NCBI GenBank assembly: GCA_049322755.1
Contig: JBMOQX010000012.1
Location: 1 to 14,118, forward strand
DNA length: 14,118 nt
Reading direction: 5' to 3'
Source of the DNA: DATIUV01 sp049322755
Lineage (GTDB): Bacteria; Pseudomonadota; Gammaproteobacteria; Burkholderiales; UBA6910
Shown piece by piece: positions 1-8,283 of this stretch. The notes below the pieces were generated by a model. It was not told the origin of the DNA and searched no databases. It saw nothing but the letters and a program-made list of their open reading frames with translations. The first letter of the stretch is position 1, and the number at the start of each line of letters is the position of its first letter. A program made the position numbers and the translations under genes.

Positions 1-40
1 CGTGCACGATGAGACCTCGCGTCTGGGTAGATACGAGGCA

Positions 41-68
41 AAAAACGCGTCGTGCACGCGCCGTTTTT
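41..68. repeat. Imperfect inverted repeat with A-tract and T-tract arms, possible bidirectional terminator
   Basis: A run of five A followed by CG (41-47) is mirrored by CG plus five T (62-68). The inner part is CGTG/CACG around a mismatched triplet on each side. On either strand this would fold into a short stem ending in a U-run, the general layout of a bidirectional intrinsic terminator. The stem is imperfect and the gene it would serve lies outside the window, so the function is a guess. Confidence 0.3.
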
Positions 69-122
69 CCGCAGACTACGACGCAAGGCATGGATCTGCA
101 AGGAAAAAATGTGGGGAATCCT

Positions 123-196
123 CAGGGACGGACCACGGTTTTGCGTTATGCGGAAATCGGGAACGTGGGAAATCGGGGGCAGCCCACGGCTTTTTG
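123..196 (+). repeat. Two related GGGxC-CCACGG-TTTT motifs upstream of the RAYT fragment
   Basis: Two similar stretches lie in the same direction: CAGGGACGGACCACGGTTTT (from about 123) and CGGGGGCAGCCCACGGCTTT (from about 174), about 50 bp apart. From memory, sequences of the form GGGGACAGACCACG-TTTT are common just upstream of REP-associated tyrosine transposase genes in proteobacteria, and a fragment of such a gene follows directly. I read them as degenerate copies of that associated sequence. This is pattern recognition only; no alignment was run. Confidence 0.35.
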
Positions 197-219
197 ATAA
201 GCATAGGAGTCACCCCAAC

Positions 220-378
220 CCCTGCCCCGCCCGCCTCGCGCTGCCGGATGTCCCATTTCACCTCAACCTCATCCAGCGCGGCACCGACCGCCAAGCCTGC
301 TTTTTTGCCGACGAGGATTACCGCTTTTATCTCGATTGGCCGGGCGAACATACCGGCAAAGCCGGCTGCCGTTCGCAC
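220..378 (+). pseudogene. Fragment of REP-associated tyrosine transposase (IS200/RAYT-like), N-terminal end only
   Basis: The frame from about 220 reads PARLALPDVPFHL, then IQRGTDRQACFFADEDYRFY, then GKAGC. This matches the conserved start of RAYT / Y1_Tnp proteins (typically 'MARPxRL...PGxxYHV..RGNNRQxxFFxDEDYxxYL'). Those single-strand transposases act with a catalytic tyrosine and an HUH motif, and the family is usually 150-300 residues. Only about 50 residues remain: homology stops near 378, before the expected 'MTNHVHLL' HUH motif. The start codon is also missing. A good Shine-Dalgarno AGGAG (204-208) is followed by CCCC rather than ATG, and the first codons look shortened in a C-rich run. 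It is therefore dead. The intact family member it came from is unknown. Confidence 0.75.
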
Positions 379-381
379 GGG

Positions 382-425
382 AAAAAAAATGTCCGCAGCG
401 CGAGCCGGGGCTCGGCGCTGCGGAC
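382..425 (-). terminator. Rho-independent terminator of the 5'-nucleotidase gene
   Basis: On the minus strand, 13 bases after the stop codon of the nucleotidase gene, comes a stem of about 16 bp (391-425; arms GTCCGCAGCGC-GAGCC, with one bulged base) and a very short CCGG loop. After one further base (390) comes a run of eight T (minus strand; eight A at 382-389 on the plus strand). Strong GC stem plus U-tract at the right distance is the textbook intrinsic terminator layout. Confidence 0.9.
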
Positions 426-438
426 CAGGGGTGGGGGT

Positions 439-2232
439 TCAGGGAGCGACCGAGATGCGCCCTTCGACCGCCGCGCCGAACGGTTGCGGCAGGCTTTCGA
501 TATGGGCGATCAGGGCGTCGAGATCGACCGGGCCGACCACCCGGTCGGTGCCTTCGGTGAGTATGCTGAAGTTGTCGCCGCCGCCGGCCATGAAGCTGTT
601 GACGGTGAGGCTGTAGCTGGCGGTCGGGTCCAGGGGCACGCCGTTGACCAGGATGCTGGCCGGGTCGACCCGGTTGTCGGCGAAGGTGGCCGGGTCGTTT
701 TCGCGCCAGGTGTAGCTGAGCCCGGAGGGCTTCATGATCCGCGCGAACGGCTGGCCGGCCCACTGCTGGTCGAGCAGGGCGATGAGCTGGGCGCCGCTCA
801 GGGTCATGCGCACCAGGTCGTTGCCGAACGGCTGCACGCTGAACAGCTCGCCCCAGGTGACCTCGCCGGCGAGGATGTCGTCGCGGATGCCGCCCGGGTT
901 CATGAGCGCGATCTCGGTGCCCATGGCGGCGCGCTGGGCGTCGGCGATCAGATTGCCCAGCGCCGACTCCCCGGCCGCGGTGGTGGCGCGGGTGATGTCC
1001 GTAGCGGCGATGCCGATCACCTGCTCGACCAGAGGCGCGACGGTCTCGGCGGCATCGGCGACCAGCGCCGCCACCTCGGGGTCCGGGGTCAGGCCGGGGC
1101 CTTCATCGGCCCAGGTGGTGAGGATGCGCGCCGACTTGTAGACGATGTCGCGGCTGCGCGGATCCAGGGCCAGATCGATGTCGCCGTAGGCGGTGCTGGC
1201 CGAGAACGCCTGGGTCACCAGGATGGGCGTGCCGTTGTCGTTTTCGACCAGCGCATTGGTGAAGCTGTGGGCGTGGCCGGAGACCACCAGGTCCACCGCA
1301 TCGTCCAGGCGCCGCACGATCTCGCCGATGGCGCCGTCGAGCACCACGGGCTCGGCCGGGGTCGGATCGTCCGAACTCGGGCTCTGCCGGGTGCCCTGGT
1401 GGATGCTGACGATGATCGCCTCGACGCCCCGGCGGCGCAGGCGCTCGACCTCGGCGTTGATGGCCTCGGCCTCGTCGAGGAAGCTCAGCCCCGCCACCCC
1501 GGCGGGGGTGACGATGGTGGGCGTCTCCCTGAGCACGGCGCCGACGATCGCCACCGGCAGTCCGCGCACCCGCTTCACCACCGAGGGCGGCAGCAGCGGC
1601 TCGCCGGAGTCGGCCCAGACCACATTGGCGCTCACCGTGGGGTAGCGGGCGCCGCGCCAGGGATCTTCCTGGAAGGGGCCGTCGTCGTGGTTGCCGCCCT
1701 CCAGCAGGCGCAGCAGCTCGGCGCTGCCCTCGTCGAACTCGTGGTTGCCCAGGGTGCCGGTCAGGTTGCACAGCGGGTGGAGCCTGAACCGGTAGCTGCA
1801 ATGGCGGTTGGCGAGCAGGTTCAGGAAGCTGATGGAGGGCTCGTCCTGGAGCAGGGCGGAGACCGGCGGGCTCGCGCCCACCTGGTCGCCGGCGTGGATC
1901 AGCAGGGCGCCCTGCGGCGCCTCGGCGGCCGCCGCCTGCAGATAGGCAGCCAGCACCGCGGCGCCGCCCACCGGGCGGCCGAATAGGGCGCGCGGTTGGA
2001 GTTGGCCGTGGAAGTCGTTGATGCCGAGCACCTTGAAACGTACCCAGGACTCCGGATTGGCGGTTCCGGGCCGCCGCCAGGTGACCGCGTGCGCGGCCGC
2101 CGCCCGCGATTCGGGGCCGCCCTCCGCGTGGTGGTGGCCGGCATGGGTGTCGGACTGCGCCCCGGCCGGGCTGCCGGCGAGGCAGCCGGCGACCAGCAGG
2201 GCGGCCGGAATGAGACTGCGGGGGACCAGCAT
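439..2232 (-). CDS. Exported 5'-nucleotidase / metallophosphatase family protein (UshA/NadN type)
   Basis: 597 aa, close to the usual length of the UshA/NadN-type 5'-nucleotidases, which hydrolyse nucleotides or nucleotide sugars outside the cytoplasm to salvage nucleoside and phosphate. Residues 1-25 form a signal peptide. LVAGC (13-17) fits a lipobox, so this may be a lipoprotein; cleavage after AGA (25) is the alternative. A His-rich patch (HAGHHHAEGG, 30-39) follows. The metallophosphatase domain shows the metal-site motifs: D73-x-H75 in NDFHGQL, GD at 115-116, GNHE (162-165), a His near 268 and GHAH (329-332). The C-terminal 5'-nucleotidase domain begins near 400, with ALGNLIADA, MNPGGIRDD and the substrate-stacking segment SFMAGGGDNF. 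The start is supported by GGAGG at 2239-2243, six bases before ATG. It is transcribed away from the monooxygenase gene. The exact substrate cannot be told from sequence. Confidence 0.93.
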   Translation of the reverse strand: MLVPRSLIPAALLVAGCLAGSPAGAQSDTHAGHHHAEGGPESRAAAAHAVTWRRPGTANPESWVRFKVLGINDFHGQLQPRALFGRPVGGAAVLAAYLQAAAAEAPQGALLIHAGDQVGASPPVSALLQDEPSISFLNLLANRHCSYRFRLHPLCNLTGTLGNHEFDEGSAELLRLLEGGNHDDGPFQEDPWRGARYPTVSANVVWADSGEPLLPPSVVKRVRGLPVAIVGAVLRETPTIVTPAGVAGLSFLDEAEAINAEVERLRRRGVEAIIVSIHQGTRQSPSSDDPTPAEPVVLDGAIGEIVRRLDDAVDLVVSGHAHSFTNALVENDNGTPILVTQAFSASTAYGDIDLALDPRSRDIVYKSARILTTWADEGPGLTPDPEVAALVADAAETVAPLVEQVIGIAATDITRATTAAGESALGNLIADAQRAAMGTEIALMNPGGIRDDILAGEVTWGELFSVQPFGNDLVRMTLSGAQLIALLDQQWAGQPFARIMKPSGLSYTWRENDPATFADNRVDPASILVNGVPLDPTASYSLTVNSFMAGGGDNFSILTEGTDRVVGPVDLDALIAHIESLPQPFGAAVEGRISVAP

Positions 2233-2607
2233 GGCGAACCTCCAGTGCGTTCCAGTGGTGCCCGGCAGTGTCCGCAGTTGGTATGCACGGGGTTTGACGG
2301 CCCGGTGACAGGGCTGTGACCGCTACTCGGGGTCGGGCCGGCGCCGGGCCGGTCGCGCCGGGATCGAGTGGCCGCGACCCGCAGTGACCGGGTGCGGGCG
2401 CCGGTTGCGGAAGCAACGCTTGCCTTTCAGGGGCAGGCTGGTAACCATGGAGCCATGTCGAAGGCGCCGTCCGGGCCGCGCAGCGGTGCCGCCGCGCCCG
2501 GGAAAGCCGGGAATGGCGGCGAGCGGCCGTCAGACCAGAACATAAAGAACAACGCCGTCTTTAACTTTCACCAACCACCTCTCAACCATCATTACGGGGA
2601 TACATCG
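2233..2607. other. Divergent intergenic region between nucleotidase and monooxygenase genes
   Basis: 375 bp between two divergently transcribed genes, so it must hold both promoters. Most of it is GC-rich. The last 80 bp (about 2535-2607) are clearly AT-richer and are the likeliest place for the monooxygenase promoter and leader. I could not identify a convincing -35/-10 pair or operator. The plus frame is open through much of it, but its composition is not protein-like. Confidence 0.5.
2596..2600 (+). promoter_or_regulatory. Shine-Dalgarno GGGGA deciding the start of the monooxygenase
   Basis: GGGGA lies seven bases before ATG 2608. In-frame ATGs upstream (2455) have no such site, and the upstream residues are low-complexity, so 2608 is taken as the true start. 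Confidence 0.6.
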
Positions 2608-4422
<1,815 letters not shown>

Positions 4423-4823
4423 GTGCCGGTGGGTGTGGGGTCGCCGAGACTGGCGATCCCGCAGCAGGGCGGCCCCGGCGCCAACCCGCCCGGCGCGCAC
4501 CCTGCGGGCGGATCGGATGGGCTGCCCGGGCGACATCCCGGCATCCGAAAAGGCCGGCGCGGGTTCGCGCAGCGCCAACGGAGCCGGCCCGCCGGGCGGC
4601 TTACACGCCACGAAGGATTTCGATAGGCTTTGCGGGTTGAAGCTTTTTCGCGGGGGCCGCGCTATGCCGGCTGTGTGAGCCGGTAAAGGCTTTCGTGTAA
4701 CCGGCGCCACACCGGTGGTTGAGCAGCGCCAAGCCACATCGGTAGCAGCGCCGCAGCCGTGATCTTGCGGCTGCTCGTGGTGTCTGCTGGTACAGTCGCC
4801 AACTCAGGGCAGATCTCACCCAT
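4423..4823. other. Non-coding gap after the monooxygenase
   Basis: 401 bp without a credible gene on either strand. It contains a 7-bp stem GCAGCCG...CGGCTGC near 4754-4777 and several GC-rich palindromes, but none is followed by a T-run, so no intrinsic terminator could be assigned to the monooxygenase. The region immediately upstream of 4824 must hold the promoter of the small membrane protein, but no clear promoter was recognised. Confidence 0.4.
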
Positions 4824-5156
4824 ATGGATCGGGTCATCTACGCAGTCATAGGCGCGACCTTCGGTGCCATCCTTGGCGTGGTTTGCTGGTTCCTCTACGG
4901 ATTGGCGTTCTCAAGGAACTTCAGCGGAATGAGCCTGAATGTCCACGCGCTGCCCTGGGTCAAGGTGTTCGCCGGGACCTTCGCAGCCCTGGGCTTCCTC
5001 TTCAAGGACCGAGTTGGCACGATCGTCGGAAACACGGTCGCAGGTCTTTTCACCGCCGAAGGCGATCGCGACTACGGACCCAACCTTTCGGTCCGCCATG
5101 CGATTCTTGCGGTCGCGGCCGTTGCCGGTATTGTCTGGTACCTGGTGACGCACTAG
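4824..5156 (+). CDS. Small hypothetical membrane protein
   Basis: 110 aa, not assigned to a family. Three hydrophobic stretches are visible: about 5-27 (VIYAVIGATFGAILGVVCWF), about 43-60 (around VFAGTFAALGFLF) and about 91-108 (AILAVAAVAGIVWYLV). The second and third are separated by a polar segment KDRVG...AEGDRDYGPN. This fits a small inner-membrane protein with three helices. Glycines in the first helix recur every three to four residues, as in tightly packed helices. Codon use matches the neighbours (high GC at third positions), which supports real coding. The Shine-Dalgarno is weak (CAGGGC, about 4805-4810). Its neighbours give no clue to function. Confidence 0.72.
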   Translation: MDRVIYAVIGATFGAILGVVCWFLYGLAFSRNFSGMSLNVHALPWVKVFAGTFAALGFLFKDRVGTIVGNTVAGLFTAEGDRDYGPNLSVRHAILAVAAVAGIVWYLVTH

Positions 5157-5201
5157 CCCAGGTACCGCCTGACTCTGCGTCGGCGCAAAGCCGGCCCTTG
5201 A

Positions 5202-5420
5202 TTGGCGCATGAATCGGGGCGCTTGGGATCTTCGCACCCGGATCTCGTCAAGGACCTGTCCGTGGGCACCGGTTGGTGGCGCGCCGACGGAGCCACGGTC
5301 GTCCGCATGCCGGCCCGGTCAGGTGCTCCGCCCCGGGGCAATCTTCCGTTCGAGCCCGACTTCGGACGGTTTACGTCCTTCGAAGAGTTCCGCTACGCTG
5401 CACGCGCCGAAAGTATTTGA
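5202..5420 (+). CDS. Possible small hypothetical protein or gene remnant
   Basis: A 72-aa frame from TTG 5202 to TGA 5420. The second half (WWRADGATVVRMP, then LPFEPDFGRFTSFEEFRYA) has protein-like composition, with aromatic and acidic residues and high GC at third positions. This is unlike the Arg/Pro/Ala-rich shadow frames around it. An internal GTG at 5262 is another possible start. No family was recognised and no strong ribosome site is seen. It could be a real short gene, the tail of a decayed longer gene, or chance. It ends 38 bp before the ATPase start. Confidence 0.35.
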   Translation: MAHESGRLGSSHPDLVKDLSVGTGWWRADGATVVRMPARSGAPPRGNLPFEPDFGRFTSFEEFRYAARAESI

Positions 5421-5458
5421 GGGGACAGCCCAACTGCGGCTCCGTTGGGCGTACATAC

Positions 5459-6199
5459 ATGCCAAGGCGCACGAAACCCTATCTGCTGTACGCGTCGTTT
5501 CGTCCGGATATCGAACCGAACCACGACGAGTATCCGTTCAACATCCCCGCCGTCCGGGAACTGGGTAGCATCGACTTCCATCCCAATGTGACCTTCTTCG
5601 TCGGTGAGAACGGCTCAGGCAAATCCACCGTCCTGGAAGCAATTGCCGTCGCCCTGGGGTTCGGCCCCGAGGGTGGCACGAAGAACGTCCGGTTCCGTAC
5701 CGTCGATTCCGTATCCCCGCTGCATGGGGCGTTGCGCCTGGCGCGCGGCGTGCCGCGGCCGCGCGATGGGTACTTTTTTCGAGCGGAGAGCTTCTTCAAT
5801 GTGGCTTCCTACATGGATGAAGTGGGCTACATACAAGGCTACGGCGGCTCCCTGCATGCCAGGTCACACGGCGAGTCCTTCATGGCAGTACTGCTCAACA
5901 AACTCAAGGGCAATGGGATCTATCTGTTCGACGAACCGGAGGCTGCCCTGTCACCGAGCCGCCAGTTGGCTGCGCTGGTGGCCATTCATCAGTTGGTTGA
6001 AGATTCGTCACAGTTCGTCATCGCGACGCATTCACCCATTCTGCTGTCGTATCCCCACGCCAGGATTATCCAGTTCGATCACTCTGGTGTGAGCGAAACA
6101 GCCTATGAAGAAACCGAGCACTATGCGGTCACGCGTGATTTCTTGAACAACTACCCGCGCAGGTTGGCGCAGTTGCTCAGCGACGATCCAGACGCCTGA
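5459..6199 (+). CDS. Small stand-alone AAA/ABC-type ATPase (COG3910-like predicted ATPase)
   Basis: 246 aa from ATG 5459. The open frame extends upstream, but that part is Arg-rich and not protein-like. Motifs in order: Walker A GENGSGKST (49-57), an ABC-type signature in SLHARSHGES (131-140), Walker B GIYLFDEPEAAL (153-164, catalytic E159 or E161) and a switch His in ATHSP (H181). This is the head-domain layout of SMC/RecF/OLD-type ATPases, but with no coiled-coil arms and no nuclease domain. Size and motifs fit the group called 'predicted ATPase' COG3910, whose role is unknown. Q-loop and dimer-forming signature imply head-to-tail dimers sandwiching ATP (family knowledge). The ribosome site is weak. 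The nearest neighbours, a membrane protein and a CoA-transferase, do not suggest a partner. Confidence 0.85.
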   Translation: MPRRTKPYLLYASFRPDIEPNHDEYPFNIPAVRELGSIDFHPNVTFFVGENGSGKSTVLEAIAVALGFGPEGGTKNVRFRTVDSVSPLHGALRLARGVPRPRDGYFFRAESFFNVASYMDEVGYIQGYGGSLHARSHGESFMAVLLNKLKGNGIYLFDEPEAALSPSRQLAALVAIHQLVEDSSQFVIATHSPILLSYPHARIIQFDHSGVSETAYEETEHYAVTRDFLNNYPRRLAQLLSDDPDA

Positions 6200-6440
6200 C
6201 CCTGCGAGGCACCCGGCGTGCCGCATCGAACAACACACCGGACCTGACCTTGTCCCGGATGGCGGCCGGAGGCTACAGACAAGCGGTGGCGCAGGGGTTA
6301 CAGTTTTCCCGGCCAATAACCATCGCGCTGGACTTCACCGGCAACCGCAGAATGTCCGGCAGTGGGCAGCCGGGGCCGGGGCGGCGCGCAGCGCGCCCGG
6401 ACCGCGACTGCGGATAACAACAAGATTGGGGGTGTTGCCG

Positions 6441-7676
6441 ATGAGCACTGAGCCAATTCTGGACGGTCTGCGCGTGCTGGATTTCACCCAGCACCTCGCG
6501 GGACCCACCACCACCCGCCTGCTGGCGGAGATGGGCGCCGAGATCGTCAAACTGGAGCTGGCGCCCGCCGGCGACCAGGTGCGCAAGGCGGGCTATCTCA
6601 AGGGCGGGCGCTCGGCCTATTTCCTGCAACAGAACCGCGGCAAGAAAAGCCTCTGCGTCGATGTAAAGACCCCGGCCGGGCGCAAACTGCTGCTCGACCT
6701 GGTGCCGAAATTCGACGTGTTGGTGGAGAACTTCGCGCCCGGCGTGATCGGCCGCATGGGGCTCGACTGGGCGACGGTCCATCGCATCAACCCGAAGCTG
6801 ATCATGTGCTCGATATCCACCTTCGGGCAGACCGGCCCGCTCGCCGATCGGCCGGGATTCGACTACATCGCCCAGGCCTACTCCGGAATCACCAGCCTGA
6901 TCGGCGAGCGCGACCGGGCGCCCAGCCTGCCGATGGCGGCGATCGGCGATGTCACCACCGGCGTGCATGCGCTCGCGGCGATCAACGCGGCGCTGTACCG
7001 GCGCGCCCTGGGCGGGCCCGGCCAGCTGCTCGACATCTCCCTGATCGACAGTTATTTCCACTGCCACGAGCTCAATGTGGGCATGATCAGCGCCAGCGAG
7101 GGCAAGCTGAAACCCACCCGCGGCGGCTCCCACCATCCCGGGATGGCGCCCCTGGGCTGCTTCAAGGGCAAAGCGCCGGACCGGTACCTGATCATCATCG
7201 CGGTGCTGCACCAGTGGCAGGAGCTTTGCGAGGCGATGGCAATGCCCGAGCTGCCGGCCGACCCGCGCTTCCGGACTCCCCGCGACCGGGCCAGGAACCG
7301 CCATGCGCTGGTCGCCATCATCGAAGACTGGATCCAGACCCAGGAGAGCGACGCGGAAGTGATCCGCATCCTGGAGGAGCGCCGCATTCCGGTGGCGCCG
7401 GTGCTGAGCGTCGAAGAGGCCATGCAGCATCCGCACTTCATCGAGCGCGGTACGGTGCGCACGGTGACCGAGCGCGAGTTCGGCACCTTTCAGATGCCGG
7501 GGATGCCGCTGCGGTTTTCCGAATACGCCAATGTCGAGGATCTGCAGGCGCCCTATCTGGGCGAGCACAACCGCGAGGTGCTGAAAGATCTGCTCGGTTA
7601 CAACGATGCGCAGATCGCGGCGCTGGAACAGGAGCGCGTCCTGGTCACGGAGCCCCTGCCCGAGGCAGCGGGCTGA
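6441..7676 (+). CDS. CaiB/BaiF family (class III) CoA-transferase
   Basis: 411 aa, typical for the family (about 380-430). These cytosolic enzymes move CoA between carboxylic acids through an aspartyl-CoA thioester; some act on carnitine, formate/oxalate, bile acids or aromatic acids. The N-terminus LDGLRVLDFTQHLAGPTTTR..LAEMGAEIVKLE is the classic opening. VENFAPGVIGRMGLDW (95-110) and FDYIAQAYSGI (140-150) are conserved blocks. The expected catalytic aspartate is D170 in AAIGDVTTGVHAL, matching D169 of formyl-CoA transferase. The start is ATG 6441, preceded by GGGGGTG (6428-6434); a TTG at 6426 in the same frame is less likely. Substrate is unknown. Together with the monooxygenase it hints at catabolism of organic acids, but they are 2 kb apart and not an operon. 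Confidence 0.94.
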   Translation: MSTEPILDGLRVLDFTQHLAGPTTTRLLAEMGAEIVKLELAPAGDQVRKAGYLKGGRSAYFLQQNRGKKSLCVDVKTPAGRKLLLDLVPKFDVLVENFAPGVIGRMGLDWATVHRINPKLIMCSISTFGQTGPLADRPGFDYIAQAYSGITSLIGERDRAPSLPMAAIGDVTTGVHALAAINAALYRRALGGPGQLLDISLIDSYFHCHELNVGMISASEGKLKPTRGGSHHPGMAPLGCFKGKAPDRYLIIIAVLHQWQELCEAMAMPELPADPRFRTPRDRARNRHALVAIIEDWIQTQESDAEVIRILEERRIPVAPVLSVEEAMQHPHFIERGTVRTVTEREFGTFQMPGMPLRFSEYANVEDLQAPYLGEHNREVLKDLLGYNDAQIAALEQERVLVTEPLPEAAG

Positions 7677-8283
7677 AGTTTCCCGCCGCGCGCCGGCTCG
7701 GGCGCGTCGGTCGCGCCGCCATCGCGACCCGGCCGGCGAGTTGCCGGCAGCCTGCTTCAGCTTGTGCCGGCGGAAGGTGGTGCGGGGCCGGCATCAGGCG
7801 TTCGTGATCAATGGCGCTGTGGATCCCGGGACCGGACTTCGGGGTTCAGCAACCAATGATCACAACCCGTTGAAAGCTATATATTTACTAGCCGGAGCCC
7901 GGCGATTTCCGCCATTTCCCGTGGTTCGTTTCGCTCGATTCCACTAGCATGGCGCCCAATGTGGCCGTAGCAATTCGACGACCTGCGCGTCGAGGAACCT
8001 GGAACCCGAGCCGGTCGCCGCCATGCCGACCGGGCTGGCGTCAGGCGAAGCATCTGGATGGCGGAACACCGATGGCGCTCAAGTGGATGGATCGCAGGCA
8101 CAGGCCCGCCCACCAGGCCGGCAGTTCGGGGAAGTTCGGAAAGGAAACTGTGGATCAGCGGGTCGGGGATGATGGTGGCGCACGGGGCCGGGGTGGCAAT
8201 GATTGATTCGACCGGCGGGCGGGCCCTGCGCGGGTGCCGCCGCTGCGCCTGGTCGGCTGGTCCGGGGCAGCGGGAGGCGGCTC
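7677..8283. other. 607-bp non-coding boundary upstream of the restriction cluster
   Basis: No convincing gene on either strand; the open frames here are Arg/Pro/Gly-rich. The one stand-out is an AT-rich island at about 7855-7890 (TTGAAAGC, TATATATTTACTA) in otherwise GC-rich DNA. TATATT at 7880-7885 would be a good -10, but the base positions 17 bp upstream (TGATCA) match a -35 poorly. It may contain the promoter of the cluster or mark the edge of acquired DNA. No tRNA or attachment-site repeat was found. Confidence 0.4.
8272..8277 (+). promoter_or_regulatory. Shine-Dalgarno GGGAGG deciding the GTG start of res
   Basis: GGGAGG lies six bases before GTG 8284. The upstream in-frame ATG at 8203 has no comparable site and would add 27 Gly/Ala/Arg-rich residues, so GTG 8284 is preferred. 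Confidence 0.7.

Noticed and set aside
52..1986. A 644-codon open frame on the plus strand over the nucleotidase gene
   Set aside because: Its translation past about residue 110 is Gly/Ala/Val/Asp-rich and has no family motifs. It is the antisense shadow of the minus-strand nucleotidase in GC-rich DNA. Only its early part (220-378) carries real transposase similarity.
2368..2607. In-frame N-terminal extension of the monooxygenase
   Set aside because: 80 extra residues are low-complexity, and the good ribosome site is at ATG 2608, where family-like sequence begins.
4750..4780. Hairpin GCAGCCG...CGGCTGC as a terminator
   Set aside because: No T-run follows on either strand, and it lies more than 300 bp from the monooxygenase stop.
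7930..7960. tRNA 3'-end-like sequence (TTCG..TCGATTCC) as an island attachment site
   Set aside because: The T-arm does not pair, there is no CCA-side acceptor stem, and no second copy was seen at the other side of the cluster.
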